A DNA stretch of 64,000 nucleotides. It comes from Magnolia sinica (taxonomy: Eukaryota; Streptophyta; Magnoliopsida; Magnoliales; Magnoliaceae). Of the stretch, positions 23,691-36,075 are shown one piece after another (positions within the stretch are counted from its first letter, which is position 1; every line of letters starts with the position of its first letter). The stretch is taken from assembly GCF_029962835.1 (NCBI RefSeq), contig NC_080582.1, positions 25,552,032 through 25,616,031 on the forward strand, written 5' to 3'. Both the position numbers and the translations under genes were made by a program. The notes beneath the pieces are model-generated. The model worked only from the letters and a program-made list of their open reading frames with translations, did no database searches and was not told the origin of the DNA.

Positions 23691-24336
23691 AACTACCAGA
23701 TTGACCATTCACTTCTTGATTTAGGAGCAAGTATAAATCTAATTCCTTACTCAGTTTATGAACAACTAGGTCTAGGTGAATTAAAACCCACCAAGACCAC
23801 CTATAACTTGCCGATCACTCAGTTTGTGTACCGAGAGGGATAATAGAGGATGTGTTGGTCCATGTTGACAAATTCTACTATCCAGTAGATTTTATCATCC
23901 TAGACACTCAACCCATCATAGATGTGAGTACTCAAATTCCTGTCATACTAGGCCGTCCATTCCTTGCTACATCAAATGCAATTAGTAATTATAAGAATGG
24001 GATCATGAGCTTATCTTTTGGGAATATGATATTAGAGCTGAATATATTTTTTAATATAGTTAATAGTCAGAGGATGATAATGATTCTCATGATATTAATA
24101 TGATTGATTCTTTTGTGGAACATAGAGCACTCTTGACTCTATACTCAGACCCTATAGAGATGTTGTTGGCCCACTCCCCTAATTTAGATGATGATATGAT
24201 TAAGGAGATAGTGTCTTGCTCGATGCTACGCCGGTACTTGAAGTTAACTGGTGGAGGCCACAATTTGAGAAATTGCCCCGAACTGATGTAGTGCCTCTAC
24301 CATCTAACTTCAAATCATTGAAGCTTGACCTAAAAT
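23691..24336 (+). pseudogene. Athila-type retroviral-like aspartic protease, broken
   Basis: The active-site motif LLDLGASINLIP is readable, with the Asp codon at 23718-23720; the second conserved part [10 protein letters not shown] is at about 23947-23976. A frameshift and stop lie between them near 23840. The linker toward RT (LPSNFKSLKLDLK, about 24298-24335) is cut by a solo LTR and continues in frame at 29286 as PLPADLKYVYLG. The protease would cut the Gag-Pol polyprotein. Confidence 0.82.
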
Positions 24337-25487
24337 TGTAAGGCCCAAATCATAGACCGTACCGTTCCGTAGGCTTCCACGGTCCTTCCGGTCGAATTCT
24401 TCCAAACCCCAACCCTCAACCCGTATCCAATGTTTGCACGCGATCGTAAGCCGAGTCCAGCATACCAAAGTCGGCTGGATCGAAACTTATACACTAGCAA
24501 CCGTGTTGACGCCGCGATTCCAATGCCGTGACTCGCGCACCGATCCGATACCCAGGACAGGAGATGTGGGCCCGCGTTCATCTCGAGGAAAACACCGCAC
24601 ATTGCAAATTCCAAGAGAATCTCTACCACATGTCCCTTCAATCAATGTCAAGTACAAGTCAACTACACTCCACATCCCAAGTACAATAACCCATCCATTC
24701 CCATTCCCAAAGTCAACTCTCTCTCTCTCTCCACCAATCCCTTTCTTACAACCCCATCACTCCACCCACCACCCATCACTTCCCTCTCTCTCTCATTCCC
24801 ACTCTTTACTCCCAAGAAACAAAATATCCCACGTCCAAGCCTCCCCAAGCTCTCTTCCAAAACAACAAGTGTGGCCCACTTTCCCACCTTCTCATCTCCC
24901 ATCTTAACCTTCCAATCACCATCAACCTCCATCAAAGTTGAAGGCAAGGAGCATACAAGTCCAAGGAGCTAAAGAAAGAGGCCGACAGGTGGGTGATCCA
25001 CCATTGATTTTGATTTCTAAGGGCCCACTTATTGTGGGACCCACTTGATGTATGCATTATATTTGGGAGGGCCCAATAGTGGCAGGGTCCCTCCCCTTCA
25101 CGTGTCTCTTTTTTTCTCTCTCTCTCTTTATCTCTCTCTTTCTCTCTCTCATTTGATGTGTGGCCCACCTTGATGAACTGAGTAGATCCACACCATCCAT
25201 CAGTGGTAGTCACCTTGCTGTCCATCTATTGGATGGCTTTGGGCAGTCCCAAAGGATGGGAAAACAGAAATATTAGCTTAATCCTCTGATGGGCCACACT
25301 CAAGTGGACTCACCGTGACGTTTATGTTATCCACACCGTCCAGATCTCTAGACGGTGGGCCCCTTTGAAACGTGTGTACTGTATCCACCGTCCAGGCCGT
25401 CCATCTGGTTGCTGGAGTGGATGTATACAATACATGAAGTATCCACCGTCCAGGCCGTCCATCTGGACGCTGGAGTGGACGTGTAAT

Positions 25488-25590
25488 ATATATGAAATAT
25501 ATTATATTATATTATTATAAAGTATATGAAATATATTAATATAATATATATGTATAGATAATACATATATTATTATATTGTTATTTGGTG
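25488..25590 (+). repeat. AT-rich island in the LTR
   Basis: Nearly pure A and T made of TATAT and ATTAT units; the 33130-33230 and 45900-45995 islands in the other LTRs are equivalents. Confidence 0.7.
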
Positions 25591-26279
25591 GGCCCCACGT
25601 AGGACCCACCTCTATGGAAAGCCAATGGCTGAGGTTTACACAGCAACTATAATGCTGCTGTATGGACGATGCTAGCCTGGGGTTTAATCACCCAGCGGCA
25701 TGATGCATCAGCTCTGTGAGCCGCACACGTGATACGTGCCATATCCAAAACGTCCACCTATCTAGCGTGCCAAGCACGGCCCCACCATGATGCACATGTT
25801 GTATACCTACCGTCCATCCATTTCTGTGGTGCCACCGTGATGTTTGGGTCTTTGCCGCACCGTCCAGATGGTTGGACGGTGGGCCCCACAATCTGATGCA
25901 TATGTTGTACCCTAACCATCCATCTAACTGGCGAGTTTGTCTCAAGGCTTGAGACTAAAAATAAGACAGATCTAGTTATTAGGTGGACCACACTAAGGGG
26001 AATAGTGGAGTTGAACGTCTGCCATTGAAACCCTTTTGGGTTACAGAAGTTTTGGATCAATATGATATTTGTTTCTCCTCTCAATTCTGGTCTTTGTGAC
26101 CTTATGAACCGACTGGATGGAATATAAACGCTACGGTGGGCCCCTCAAAATTTTAACAGTGGAAATCATTATCAACACTGTTATTTATGGTATGGTCGAA
26201 ATGATCTTTTGATCTGATTCATTGTTTGGATAATGCTATAAAATGATCTCTATAGATGGATGAATGGTGTGGCCCAAGT

Positions 26280-27430
26280 AGTGCAGCCCACTTGTTGTAT
26301 TTGAGAGGCCCAATATGACGTATTCGGGGCCCATGGGTTGAGGCTCATTGAGATGTATTTGGGGCCCATGGGTTAAGGCCCATTGTGATGTATTTGAAGC
26401 CCAAGTGTAGAGGTCCATTGTGATGTATTTGGAGCCCAGGGGTAGAGGCCCATTGTGATATATTAGGTCCATTTGAATCGGCCCATTTGACTCGGCCCAT
26501 TAACTTGGCCCATTTGATTCGACCCATTTGAATCGGCCCATTTGACTCGGCCCCTTCGATTTAGCCCATTTGAATCGGCCCATTTGACTCAGCCCATTAA
26601 TTCGGCCCATTGATACAGCCCGATGTTATATACATTGGCCCATGAATGAGGCCCAATGTGATGCGTATATGCCCCATAAGCGAGGCCCATGATGATGTGT
26701 ATTAGACCCTTGTATGAGACCGTGGACCCATTATACGATTGACCCTATGAGCGTCATTCCTTGGGAGCAATGTTGGTTAAAGGTCCACATTGATGGGCAA
26801 TGATGGTTGGACGCCCACATTGTGACCTTCCCTTAGGCCTTGTTAGGCCCTTCCTCATCATTCTCTCGTGGGTTAACCCTAATCAATGGGACTCATTCAC
26901 TATAGACGGATGGTTTCGCTCTATCGGGTTTGATATAACCACGGCCGAGGGACGATCTTTATATTATGGTTCGATCGGCTGTTCATATATGGACCCCGCC
27001 TTGCTTATAGGCCGATTATCGATGTTGATTATTGGTGCCGATTGTCGAGGCCGATTCCGATTATTATTAAGGCCGATTTTGATAATCGAGGCCAACTCCG
27101 ATTATCGAGGTCAGATATTGAGGCCAATTCTGATTCCGATTATTGAGGCGATTTCGATTGTCGAGGCCGGATATCGAGGCCAATTATCGAAGCCCATTGT
27201 GATGTATATGGGGCCCATATTTGAGGCCCATTTTGATGAGCATTCGGCCTCGACTTGATGCATTTGAGGCCTATGTAATGTATGTGAGGCCTATGTGATG
27301 AGGCCCATTATGGTGCATTTAAGGGCCAGGCGATGGAGCCCGTTGTGTTGTATATTTGGCTCATGTGAGAGGCTCATCGTGATGTATATTAAACTCTTGA
27401 GTGAGGCCCATGGTGTTGTATATTAGGCCC
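26280..27430 (+). repeat. GGCCCA-rich degenerate arrays inside the LTR
   Basis: Three sub-arrays: units of about 35-45 bp with AGGCCCATTGTGATGTAT (26280-26460, again 26640-26720 and 27190-27430), a 14-bp unit GGCCCATTTGAATC (26463-26620, about ten copies), and a GAGGCCGATTATC type unit (27000-27190). Equivalents are at 33530-33740, 38290-38560 and 46390-46590. Confidence 0.75.
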
Positions 27431-29281
27431 TTGTGAGAGGCCATGGGTCCACTATATGTTAGGCTCTATGCGGGCCATTCCTTGGAGGCAATGTTGGTTA
27501 AATGTCCACATTGTCAAGGCCGATTGTCGATGCCGGTTATTGATACCAATTATGAGTATGTGACAGCATATTATCATGATACATGCCCATACGCATCATC
27601 TGTATGTTTATTATGAGATGTGGTTGACCATTGCATATGTCATTGGGCAGGTTGTTATGAGACTCCCTGATAGGCGGAGATTGTCTTACATGAGTGCATG
27701 GTATGCACAGGATTGATGCAAGACTAGATTGTATGACTCATGCATCTGACATTGTATGTTGTAATTACTGTACGCCCTATCGACATCAAGGCCGTAGCCT
27801 TCACAAGCATATCATGGATGACCAGATGGAACACTGAAAATATGTTATTAGCATCGGGATGCCATAGATGGCCCTGGGTGAAAATTTCTAAATCTTCTTG
27901 GTACCAAAGGACGCATCAACATTGAGACCGAGTAGATATATATGAGCACATGAGGGCCATATACTAGTAGGCCGCGTCTCCTACTGTGTCGTGGTCAGTT
28001 GAGAGGGGTTGTGGCCTTACCCGCCTGAGGGAGTAGGCATAGTTAGGCTGAGTTTGACCAACTCATGAAGGGGTCTGCTATCGATGTGCTTAGTAAATAT
28101 TGGCTAACTACTGGCCAAGCGGATAGTGAGGTCTCTTCCACTTACTTAGTTGTGCGCTTGATGGGGCGACAAGCTAGTGTAGAGTGTACTAGACCCCGGT
28201 GATGATCCCAGAGATGAACAGTACTGATATGTGGACTTATTGGGCAGGAGTTACATACTCATTCATTCATTCATTCACTATCCACTCGGGCTGGTGGTGC
28301 ACAACTATTTGTTATGTGTACCTTCGCAATGGCTAGGATTTTGGTTAGGGCACGCGACTAACTTGAGATCAGGCATTTACCACATTGAGTCTGACTATCC
28401 AAATTTAGGTATGGGACTAGTTTGGATAGAAGTCCCTTGTGACCAAATTTAGGTATGGGACTAGCCTGCGATACTACGTCCCTTGTGACCAAATTTAGGT
28501 ATGGGACTAGCCTGCGATACTACGTACTATCATTCCGACTTCACACTCTAGCATGGTCATTCCATTAGCACCGCATATTTCATTACAACCGCGGCATATA
28601 GCATTTTGGGTTATTGTGTTTCTGTATTTATATGGTTTATGTACGGCTAACGGTATTCGTGAACTCATCAGGAATTGTATATTATATTGCATCCTCGGCA
28701 TCTGATATTTGGCTCTTTATGACTCCTCATTTGCATAGCTGATCTGTATTGTGTACTCTGATATTGTTTAACTCATGGACTTGTCAGTATTTCCGCTTAC
28801 TCTGATATCGTATGATTCATGATATTACCTGTATTTCCGATATTGTATGATTATGGTATTATATTGAATACTTAGCACTTACCTTGTGCACGCACTTACA
28901 CCACCCTCTAAGCTTTCTATAAGCTTATCCACGAAAGATGCGTGCAGGTGATGTTAAGTTGCAGCAGCATGGAACTTGGAGCATGTAGCTGACTTCTGTA
29001 GTTTTGATTTTAATATATGTATTTCCCTTTCAGCATTATATTCCAATGTTTATATTAGCAGATATGTGATGATGATGTTGCCTTTGTGATTTGGGTAAAC
29101 TTGTGGTTATGCCTCTTATGAGATAAATGCACGTTGAAAAAAAATCTCCTTATAGGATCCCAGGATCGGAAACTGACATATGGGCACTGGGAGCCAAGAA
29201 TGGGGCACTGAGGAGGCTGTCGGCAACGGATTCGGCAATTGGGATTTCTATGAATTCTATTTTCGGGTTTAGGGAGTGACA

Positions 29282-32101
29282 AAAACCTTTGCCCGCTGAT
29301 TTGAAATATGTCTATTTAGGTCAAGATGAGACATACCCAATGGTGATTTCTTCCCACCTTAAGTAAGAACAAGATAGTATGCTTATCGTTACTCTCATTG
29401 AGCATAAAGGAGCCCTTGGATGGTCGATTGCGGACTTCAAGGGAATCAATCCTTTGATTTGTACTTACCGCATTCATCTTGACGATAATGCGAAGACCTC
29501 TCAGCAACCACAACGTAGATTGAATCCAAACATGAAGGAAGTGGTTAAGGCCAATGTACTTAAACTATTGGATGTGGGTATCATATACCCTATATCGGAT
29601 AGTTAATGGGTGAGTCCAACTCAAGTGGTTCCTAAGAAGTCTGGAATCACCATTGTAGTTAATGCTAATAATGAACTCGTGCCAACTGGAGTTACTACTG
29701 GTTGAAGAATGTGCATTGACTATAGGAAATTGAATATCATCACGAGGAAGGACCACTTTCCTTTGTCATTTATTGATCAAATTTTGGAAAGGCTAGTTGG
29801 TCACTAGTACTATTGCTTCCTTAACGGGTATTTGGGCTACAACTAGATAGAGATAGCCCTTGAAGATCAAGAAAAGACTACTTTCACACGTCCTTTTGGC
29901 ACCTTTACTTATCGAAGGATGTCATTCGGGCTATGTAATGGTCCCACCACTTTTCAGCAATGTATGTTGGGTATTTTCTCTGATATGGTGGAGCAATATC
30001 TAGAGGTCTCCATGGACGACTTCTTTGTCTTTGGTCCATCCTCCAATGATTGTTTAGATAATTTGAAAAATGTGCTGAAGAGATGTGAAGAAAATAATTT
30101 GGTACTGAATTAGGAGAAGTGTCATTTTATAGTTCGTAAGGGAATTGTTCTTGGACATATCATCTCATCCAAGGGAATTGAGGTAGATAAAGCTAAAATT
30201 GATCTTATCTCTACCCTACCTCCACCTAAGAACATACGAGACGTGCGATCCTTCCTAGGACGCGCTGGGTTTTATAGGAGTTTCATAAAGGACTTTAGTC
30301 ACCTCTCTCATCCTTTATGTAATCTACTTCAAAAGGATGCGACATTTAAGTGGATTGAGCAATGCCAAGAAGCTTTCTCTAAGCTCAAGGGCATGCTAAC
30401 TACAGCACCTATCATGCAGCCACTCGACTAGAACATTCTTTTTGAAATTATGTGCGATACATCGGTTTATGCTATAGGGGCGATGTTAGGCCAAAGAAAA
30501 GAAAAGAAACCCTGTGGCATTCACTATGCAAGTATAACTCTAAATCCCGCCCAAGTGAATTACTCCACTAAGGAAAAGGAACTCTTAGCAATAGTATTCG
30601 CTCTGGACAAATTTAGGTTCTACTTGATTGGATCCAAGATCATTTTCTACACCGATCATGCGGCACTCAAGTATCTTCTTTCTAAGAATGATGCTAAGCC
30701 CCGCTTGATACGATGGATCCTCTTACTCTAGGAATTTGATATAGAAAAGGAAGTAGAGAACGTAGTGGCTGACAATCTTTCGAGACTGGATCTCCTTAAT
30801 TCCCTTGAGACAACACCTATAAACCCTGCCAAACAATTGTTTAAAGTCTCTTGCTTACTTTGGTTTGCTGATATTGCTAATTATCTTGCCATAGGTTTCA
30901 CGCCAACACATTGAAATGCCCAAGATAAGAAGAAATTCTTCACCGAGGTACGCAAATTCTTCTGGGATGATCTGTTTTTGTTTAAATATTGCACAGACCA
31001 AATCTTAAGGAGATGTGTACCAAACAATGAACACTAAAGTGTCATCTCCTTTTGTCATTCTCAGGCCTGTAGGGGTCACTTTTCTATTAAAAAGACCACG
31101 GCCAAAATTCTGCAGTGTGGCTTTTACTGGCCCATTATGTTCAAGGACAGTCATGAGTTTTGCAAAGCTTGTGAGCATTGTTAGAAATTGGGAGCATTGT
31201 CCCGTCGGAATATGATGCCTTTGAACCCCATTCTAATTATTAAAGCATTTGATTATTGAGGCATCGATTTCACGGGACCATTCTCCCAATCTTTTTAGAA
31301 TTTATATATTTTGTTAGCAGTAGACTATGTCACTAAATGGATCGAAGCAATCCTGTGCTGGAACAATGATCATCAAACGGTCATTAAATTCTTAAAAGAG
31401 AACATCCTTTCCTAATTTAAAATGCCTCAAGCGATCATTAGTGATGGAGGTTCTCATTTTGGTAATAGACCATTTGCGAACTTAATGAAGAAATATGACA
31501 TCTCCCACAAAATGAGCACTCCATACCACCCACAAATAAGTGAACAAGCTGAGATTTTCAACAGGGAGATTAAACATATTTTACAGAAAACAGTTAACCT
31601 TGACCATAAGGATTGGTCAATCCGATCGATCGATGCTTTATGAGCTTACCGTACTGCATTTAAGACCCTTATTGGAATGTCTCCCTTTAGACTTATCTAT
31701 GGGAAGGCTTGCCACTTACCTGTGGAGTTGGAACATAGGGCCTACTGGGCTATTAAAAATTTGAACTTCAATTTAGACAACGCTGGCTCGCTGCACAAAC
31801 TTCAGTTGAATAAACTTGAAATCTAAAATGACGCATATGAGAACTCGAGAATTTACAAGATGAAGGTGTTTCATGACCAACACATTCTTCAAAAATCATT
31901 TACACCAGGTCATAAGGTCCTTTTGTATAATTCTGGGTTACATCTTTTTCCGGATAAACTCCAATCTCATTGGATTGGATCTTTCACTATTATAATGTAT
32001 CCTCATGAGGCTGTTGAGATTCAGAATCCAAACAATGACAATGTTTTCAAAGTAAATGGACATTATTTAAAGCCATTTGTTGAAAATTTTGATTCAGAGG
32101 A
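29282..32101 (+). pseudogene. Athila-type pol: reverse transcriptase, RNase H and integrase, broken
   Basis: RT begins near 29390 (HKGALGWSIADFKGINP) and includes CIDYRKLN (about 29710), RPFGTFTYRRMSFGLCN (29890-29940), and the catalytic SMDDFFVFG with the Asp pair at 30015-30020. RNase H has [15 protein letters not shown] (30450) and [12 protein letters not shown] (30645-30680), then VADNLSRLD. Integrase has a zinc-finger part with CKACEHC (31160-31180), GIDFTGP (31259), [10 protein letters not shown] (31435-31460) with the second Asp at about 31442, and the Glu of [10 protein letters not shown] near 31550. The C-terminal part ends at NVFKVNGHYLKPFVENFDSE, cut by the chromovirus and completed at 48045. 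Stops at many sites make it inactive. Style and motifs fit the Athila/Tat lineage. Confidence 0.88.
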
Positions 32102-32720
32102 TGTAAGCCCCGTATCCTAGACCGTACCGTTCCATGGACTTCCGCAGTCTTCCCGGTCGAATTCCGGCAACCTTCGACCCTTAATCGGTATTTGCGCATG
32201 ACCCTGAGTCACACGCCATCAACCTAAGTCAATCCAACCCAAGACTTGTACCCCTGTGATCGCACCGTTGTCGCAGTTCCGATGCTGCGTCTCGTGAGCC
32301 GATCCGATACTCTAGCCAGGAGATGTGGGCCAGCGTTCGGTGTGAGAAAAACGCTGCGCGTGCGAATTTTAAGAGAATCTCTACAATATGTCACATCAAT
32401 CAATTAATCCTATCATGTCAAGTACATGTCAAGTACACCATCACCTCTCACCCATCCCAAAGCAACCCCAAAGTCAAAAAGAGTTCTTACACACCCATGC
32501 CTTTCTTACACCAAGCAACCACAAAAGTCAAAAAGGTCTTACACACCCATCCTTCTCTCTCCCATCCATCACTCTATCACATCTCTCTCTTTACAACTCT
32601 CTCTCTCTCTTTTCAAACTCACTCCTAAGCAACAATCCTAAGTAAAGAGAGGTGCTTACGTCCAAGCCCTTCCCAAGAGAGAAAGTGATTCTTCCAACGT
32701 TGTCGTACATGTATACACGG

Positions 32721-32798
<78 letters not shown>

Positions 32799-35189
32799 TG
32801 TGTGTGTGCGCGCGACGGCCCCAGTCATGGGCCCCACCATGATGTGGGTTGGGCGATCCACACCGTGCATCTGGTGGGCCTCCTTTTGGGTGGTGGGCCC
32901 TCCAAAAATCAGCCTGATCTAGAGCTCAGGTGGCCCACACCGTATGGAACAGTGAGATTGAACGTCTAGCATTGAAGCCCTTTTCTGTTTTTTTCTGCAG
33001 TCCAGGTCCGTGCGACCTTAGCAACAGGTTCATCAGGGTCTATGTGACCTCATCAACAGCTTGGGTGGGCCCCACGTGGGACCAATGATGTATGTATTTA
33101 CATCCACGCCACCCACCCCCCCGGACGTTGAATGCTATTTAATATAATATTAACATATTATATTATATTATATTATATTAATATATGATATAATATATTA
33201 CATATTATATTATAATTTTATATATAATTTCATGCATGAGCTGTTGAGGGTGGGCCGTACGTGGGACCCACCTCTGCCCCTTTTTGTACAGCAGCTATGG
33301 AGTTGCTCCTCTTGGCAGTAGCAAGCCCAGGCCCTACATGATGTATGTGTCTTATCTACACTGTCCATGGTTTAGATGGTGGGGCCACCATGATGCATGT
33401 GTTGCATCCATGCCGTCCAACCATTTATGAGATCATTCTTTTGGCATGGGAAAATGGGTGTGATCCAAAGTTCAAGTAACCCCCACCATTTAAATAGGTC
33501 GGATCTCAAATACTTAAGGGTGGGCCCGATTGATATGCATTTGGCCCACTTGGACAGCCCATTTCGACTCGGCCCATTTGATCAGCCCATTTAATTCAGC
33601 CCACCTTAATATATATGAGGCCCATATGATTAGACCCATCTTGATATAGTTATGGCCCATCCATTAAGGCCCACCTGATATACATAAGGCCCATGTTATA
33701 CGGCCCATTTGTTATATCTAAGGCCCATGGGTTGAGGCCCAATTGGATGTATACAAGTCCATTACAACGTGTGACTCTACCATGGTTTGTGTAATGATGT
33801 TTATGACGGTCGTGCCTTGGGAACAATGTTAGTTTGACGTCCACATTGTAAGAATAGTGTTGGTTAAAAGTCGGCATTATAATTCTCCCTAGGGCCCATT
33901 GTTAGGCCCACACTTGTAGGCCGTCTAGGCCCATCTTCATTATGAACAGCATCTATCACCATATAACATGTTTAGTATAGTTCCACGATTCATGACCATA
34001 TGCATCATATGTATGCTTGATATGAGAAGTGACAGATCATAGCATATGCCTTCGGGCATATTGTTTAGGGGCTCCCGGTTAGGCGGTGTTGCCCTACATG
34101 AGCGCACGATATGCGTAGGATTGCTGCATGACTAATAGTGTGATTCATGCATTTCGCATTGTGTGACATGATTACTGTACGCCCTAGCGACATCAGGGCC
34201 GTAGCCTCCACAAGTGTACAGTGGTTGGCAAGATTGGATACCGAAAATCTTGATTTACATGGGGTGCTATAGATATCCTTGGGTGAAAGTCCCTAAACCC
34301 TTATGGTACCAGGAGGTTGCTCCAACGTCTAGACCGAGTGGGTGCATGAGCGCCGAGTGCCGATTACCAGACGGCCGCATTTTCCACTGTGTCGTAGTCA
34401 GTTGGAAGGGGGTGCGGCCTTACCCGCCCCAGAGGAGGGGGCAAAGCTAGGCTGAGTTTGACCAGCTCAAGGAATGGGTCCGCTATCGACGAACCGAGTC
34501 CAATATTGGCAGACGGATAGTGAGGTCTTTTCCATTCACCTTATTGTGCGCGATGGGGCGGCAATCTGGTTTTGAGTGTACTAGACCCCGGTGATATTCC
34601 AGAGTTGAGCTGTATTAATATGTGGACTTAGATGAGGATTCGTATGGTTGAGTATGCATCTCTCATCGCACGGCCTTGGTATGGCCGACATCATTCATGC
34701 CTTATACCGCATGGCTTTGGTACGACTAATAGCATTCATGGAGTCATCAGCATATTCCGCATTATGCTGATACTGCATAATTATATTACTTCCTTTCGCA
34801 TACACTTTCACCACCCACTAAATTTTCCATAAGCTTATGCACGACCATTGCGTGCAGGTGACGTTGGAGCCAACGGCGTTGAGGCAGGAGGCTTTGTAGA
34901 TCATCTTGGAGTTTTTTTGTCCATTATCATTGTATTTCCCTTTATGCTCATTGTACTTATAAAGTTTTTAATCATAGTGGAAATGTGATGGAGTTTTTTA
35001 TTGTTGTTTGTGGGTTATGCCTTTGGTTATGCTTATTACAAATCAAATTGATTTTGAAAATCCTCCTCGTAGCATCCCAGGATCGGAACCTGGCGAATGG
35101 GCGGGACCCAAGAATGGGGTATTACGGAGGTCGGCGCCGGATTCGGTGATCCGGGATTTTATGAGCCCGATTTCGAGTTTGGGGCCAGA
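32102..35189 (+). repeat. 5' LTR of the chromovirus (about 3.09 kb, shortened)
   Basis: Pairs with 43847-48044. It lacks about 1.1 kb present at 44450-45590 of the partner, replaced by a (TA)n tract, and about 107 bp present at 46258-46365. Its 3' end has decayed from GGGGCGTGACA to about GGGGCCAGAA, so the exact end is uncertain by a few bases. Confidence 0.85.
32724..32795 (+). repeat. (TA)n microsatellite at an LTR deletion junction
   Basis: About 36 TA units followed by a short GT/GC run. It stands exactly where the 5' LTR lacks 1.1 kb compared with the 3' LTR. The open frames that run through it are artefacts. Confidence 0.95.
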
Positions 35190-35191
35190 AG

Positions 35192-35203
35192 TTGGTATCG
35201 AGC
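35192..35203 (+). other. Primer binding site, initiator tRNA-Met type
   Basis: TTGGTATCGAGC directly after the LTR; one base short of the tRNA-Met primer site common in chromoviruses. Confidence 0.6.
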
Positions 35204-35299
35204 ATAACTTGAGAATAATAAAGAACAACATTACATGTCTGCTATGAATTATTAAGTCCTAAGTTCGGATAACGAATGATCTTTTATTACAAACCCTTA

Positions 35300-35784
35300 A
35301 TGAGCGTACCTCCGAGAGTTTTCAAAGTTGATAAGCACCTTCGCTCTTTCTGTAGGACATGCCGCATGGGAGAGTGACCCGATCGACTCCCGCTCCACCA
35401 CCGTGACTCTCGCCCTACCACCTACGATCCCCACTCCATCACCAGAGATTCCTACCGCCCACCCGAGGATGTCGCTCCTATACCAGAGACCGGTGTGGAT
35501 CCAATCGTATCCGTGAGTGCCTCCTAGTTATAATAGATGTTGCAGGCTATAACGGCCGCACTTCAGGCGAGCAGACAACTGTTGTTTCATCGGCCCAGCG
35601 AGCAGAGTGCGTGAGTGCCCTCCTTTGAGAGTTTCGATGGCTCGATCCCTGCGTTTCCGGGGTGAGCCAAACCCCACTGTAGCTGAGAGATGGCGTGCCG
35701 ATGTGGAGAAGATATTTTACTAGACGGATGTAAGCCTGGGTGAACGGAGTTGCTACTCTGCTGAAGTCTCTCTCTCTCTCCCTC
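35300..35784 (+). pseudogene. gag N-terminal part of the chromovirus, broken
   Basis: A proline-rich start region (about 35360-35480, PPTIPTPSPEIPTAHP in one frame) is followed by a part read as AITAALQASRQ near 35550 and then RFRGEPNPTVAERWRADVEK at 35652-35711, the usual start of the gypsy retrotransposon gag domain. Frameshifts and stops separate the blocks. The reading is lost at about 35785. Everything from there to the glutamine-rich C-terminal part at 40007 is missing, including the main capsid part; the CCHC zinc knuckle is also not visible. Confidence 0.7.
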
Positions 35785-36075
35785 TTTCCTTTGCTACGTT
35801 TTCACAATTGTGGGGAGGGAGGTTTTTATAGGTTGGGAACGCCCGAAACTCTCGCGTGTATTACCTACACAAGGTGCTGCCTACACAATTAGTTTATGTA
35901 GCCTTTTGCAGCGAGTCAGTCGTGGATCACACCTGATGAAAGATCGGTCTAGCATCCTTACTGCGGAATCTTTTCCAATTGGCCTTCATGGGCATGGTCG
36001 GAATCCCTTAGGGATGGGTGTGAATGGCCCTGATCTCATCAGTGGTCGTGTGGCTGATCCCTGTGCGATCAATTT
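35785..36075 (+). other. Orphan segment between gag and the nested LTR
   Basis: Starts with a CT-rich stretch and holds an open frame of about 90 codons (35810-36094) with no recognised domain. It does not fit gag, LTR or any other repeat of the window by eye. It may be inserted or filler DNA. Confidence 0.4.

Larger units (their letters stand above)
24337..29281 (+). mobile_element. Solo LTR (4945 bp) of the Tekay/Del-like family
   Basis: Starts TGTAAGGCCCAAATCATAG and ends GGGAGTGACA. Flanks are AAAAT and AAAAC (4 of 5 match), and the host protein reading resumes exactly after it, so the ends are sure. Structure: CT-rich tract (24718-24800), fragments of the GGGCCCAC foldback repeat (25150-26180), an AT-rich island (25488-25590), GGCCCA arrays (26280-27430), then the conserved 3' part with ACCCCGGTG, AAGCTTTCTATAAGCTTAT (about 28911) and GGATCCCAGGATCGGAA. 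There is no coding part. It is closest to the LTR at 36076-40006. Confidence 0.88.

Noticed and set aside
24434-24907. 157-codon ORF with Pro/Ser-rich product
   Set aside because: It lies in the CT-rich 5' part of a solo LTR and recurs in other frames in sister LTRs, with no domain.
32625-32969. ORFs with long isoleucine-tyrosine runs
   Set aside because: They are translations of the (TA)n microsatellite in an LTR.
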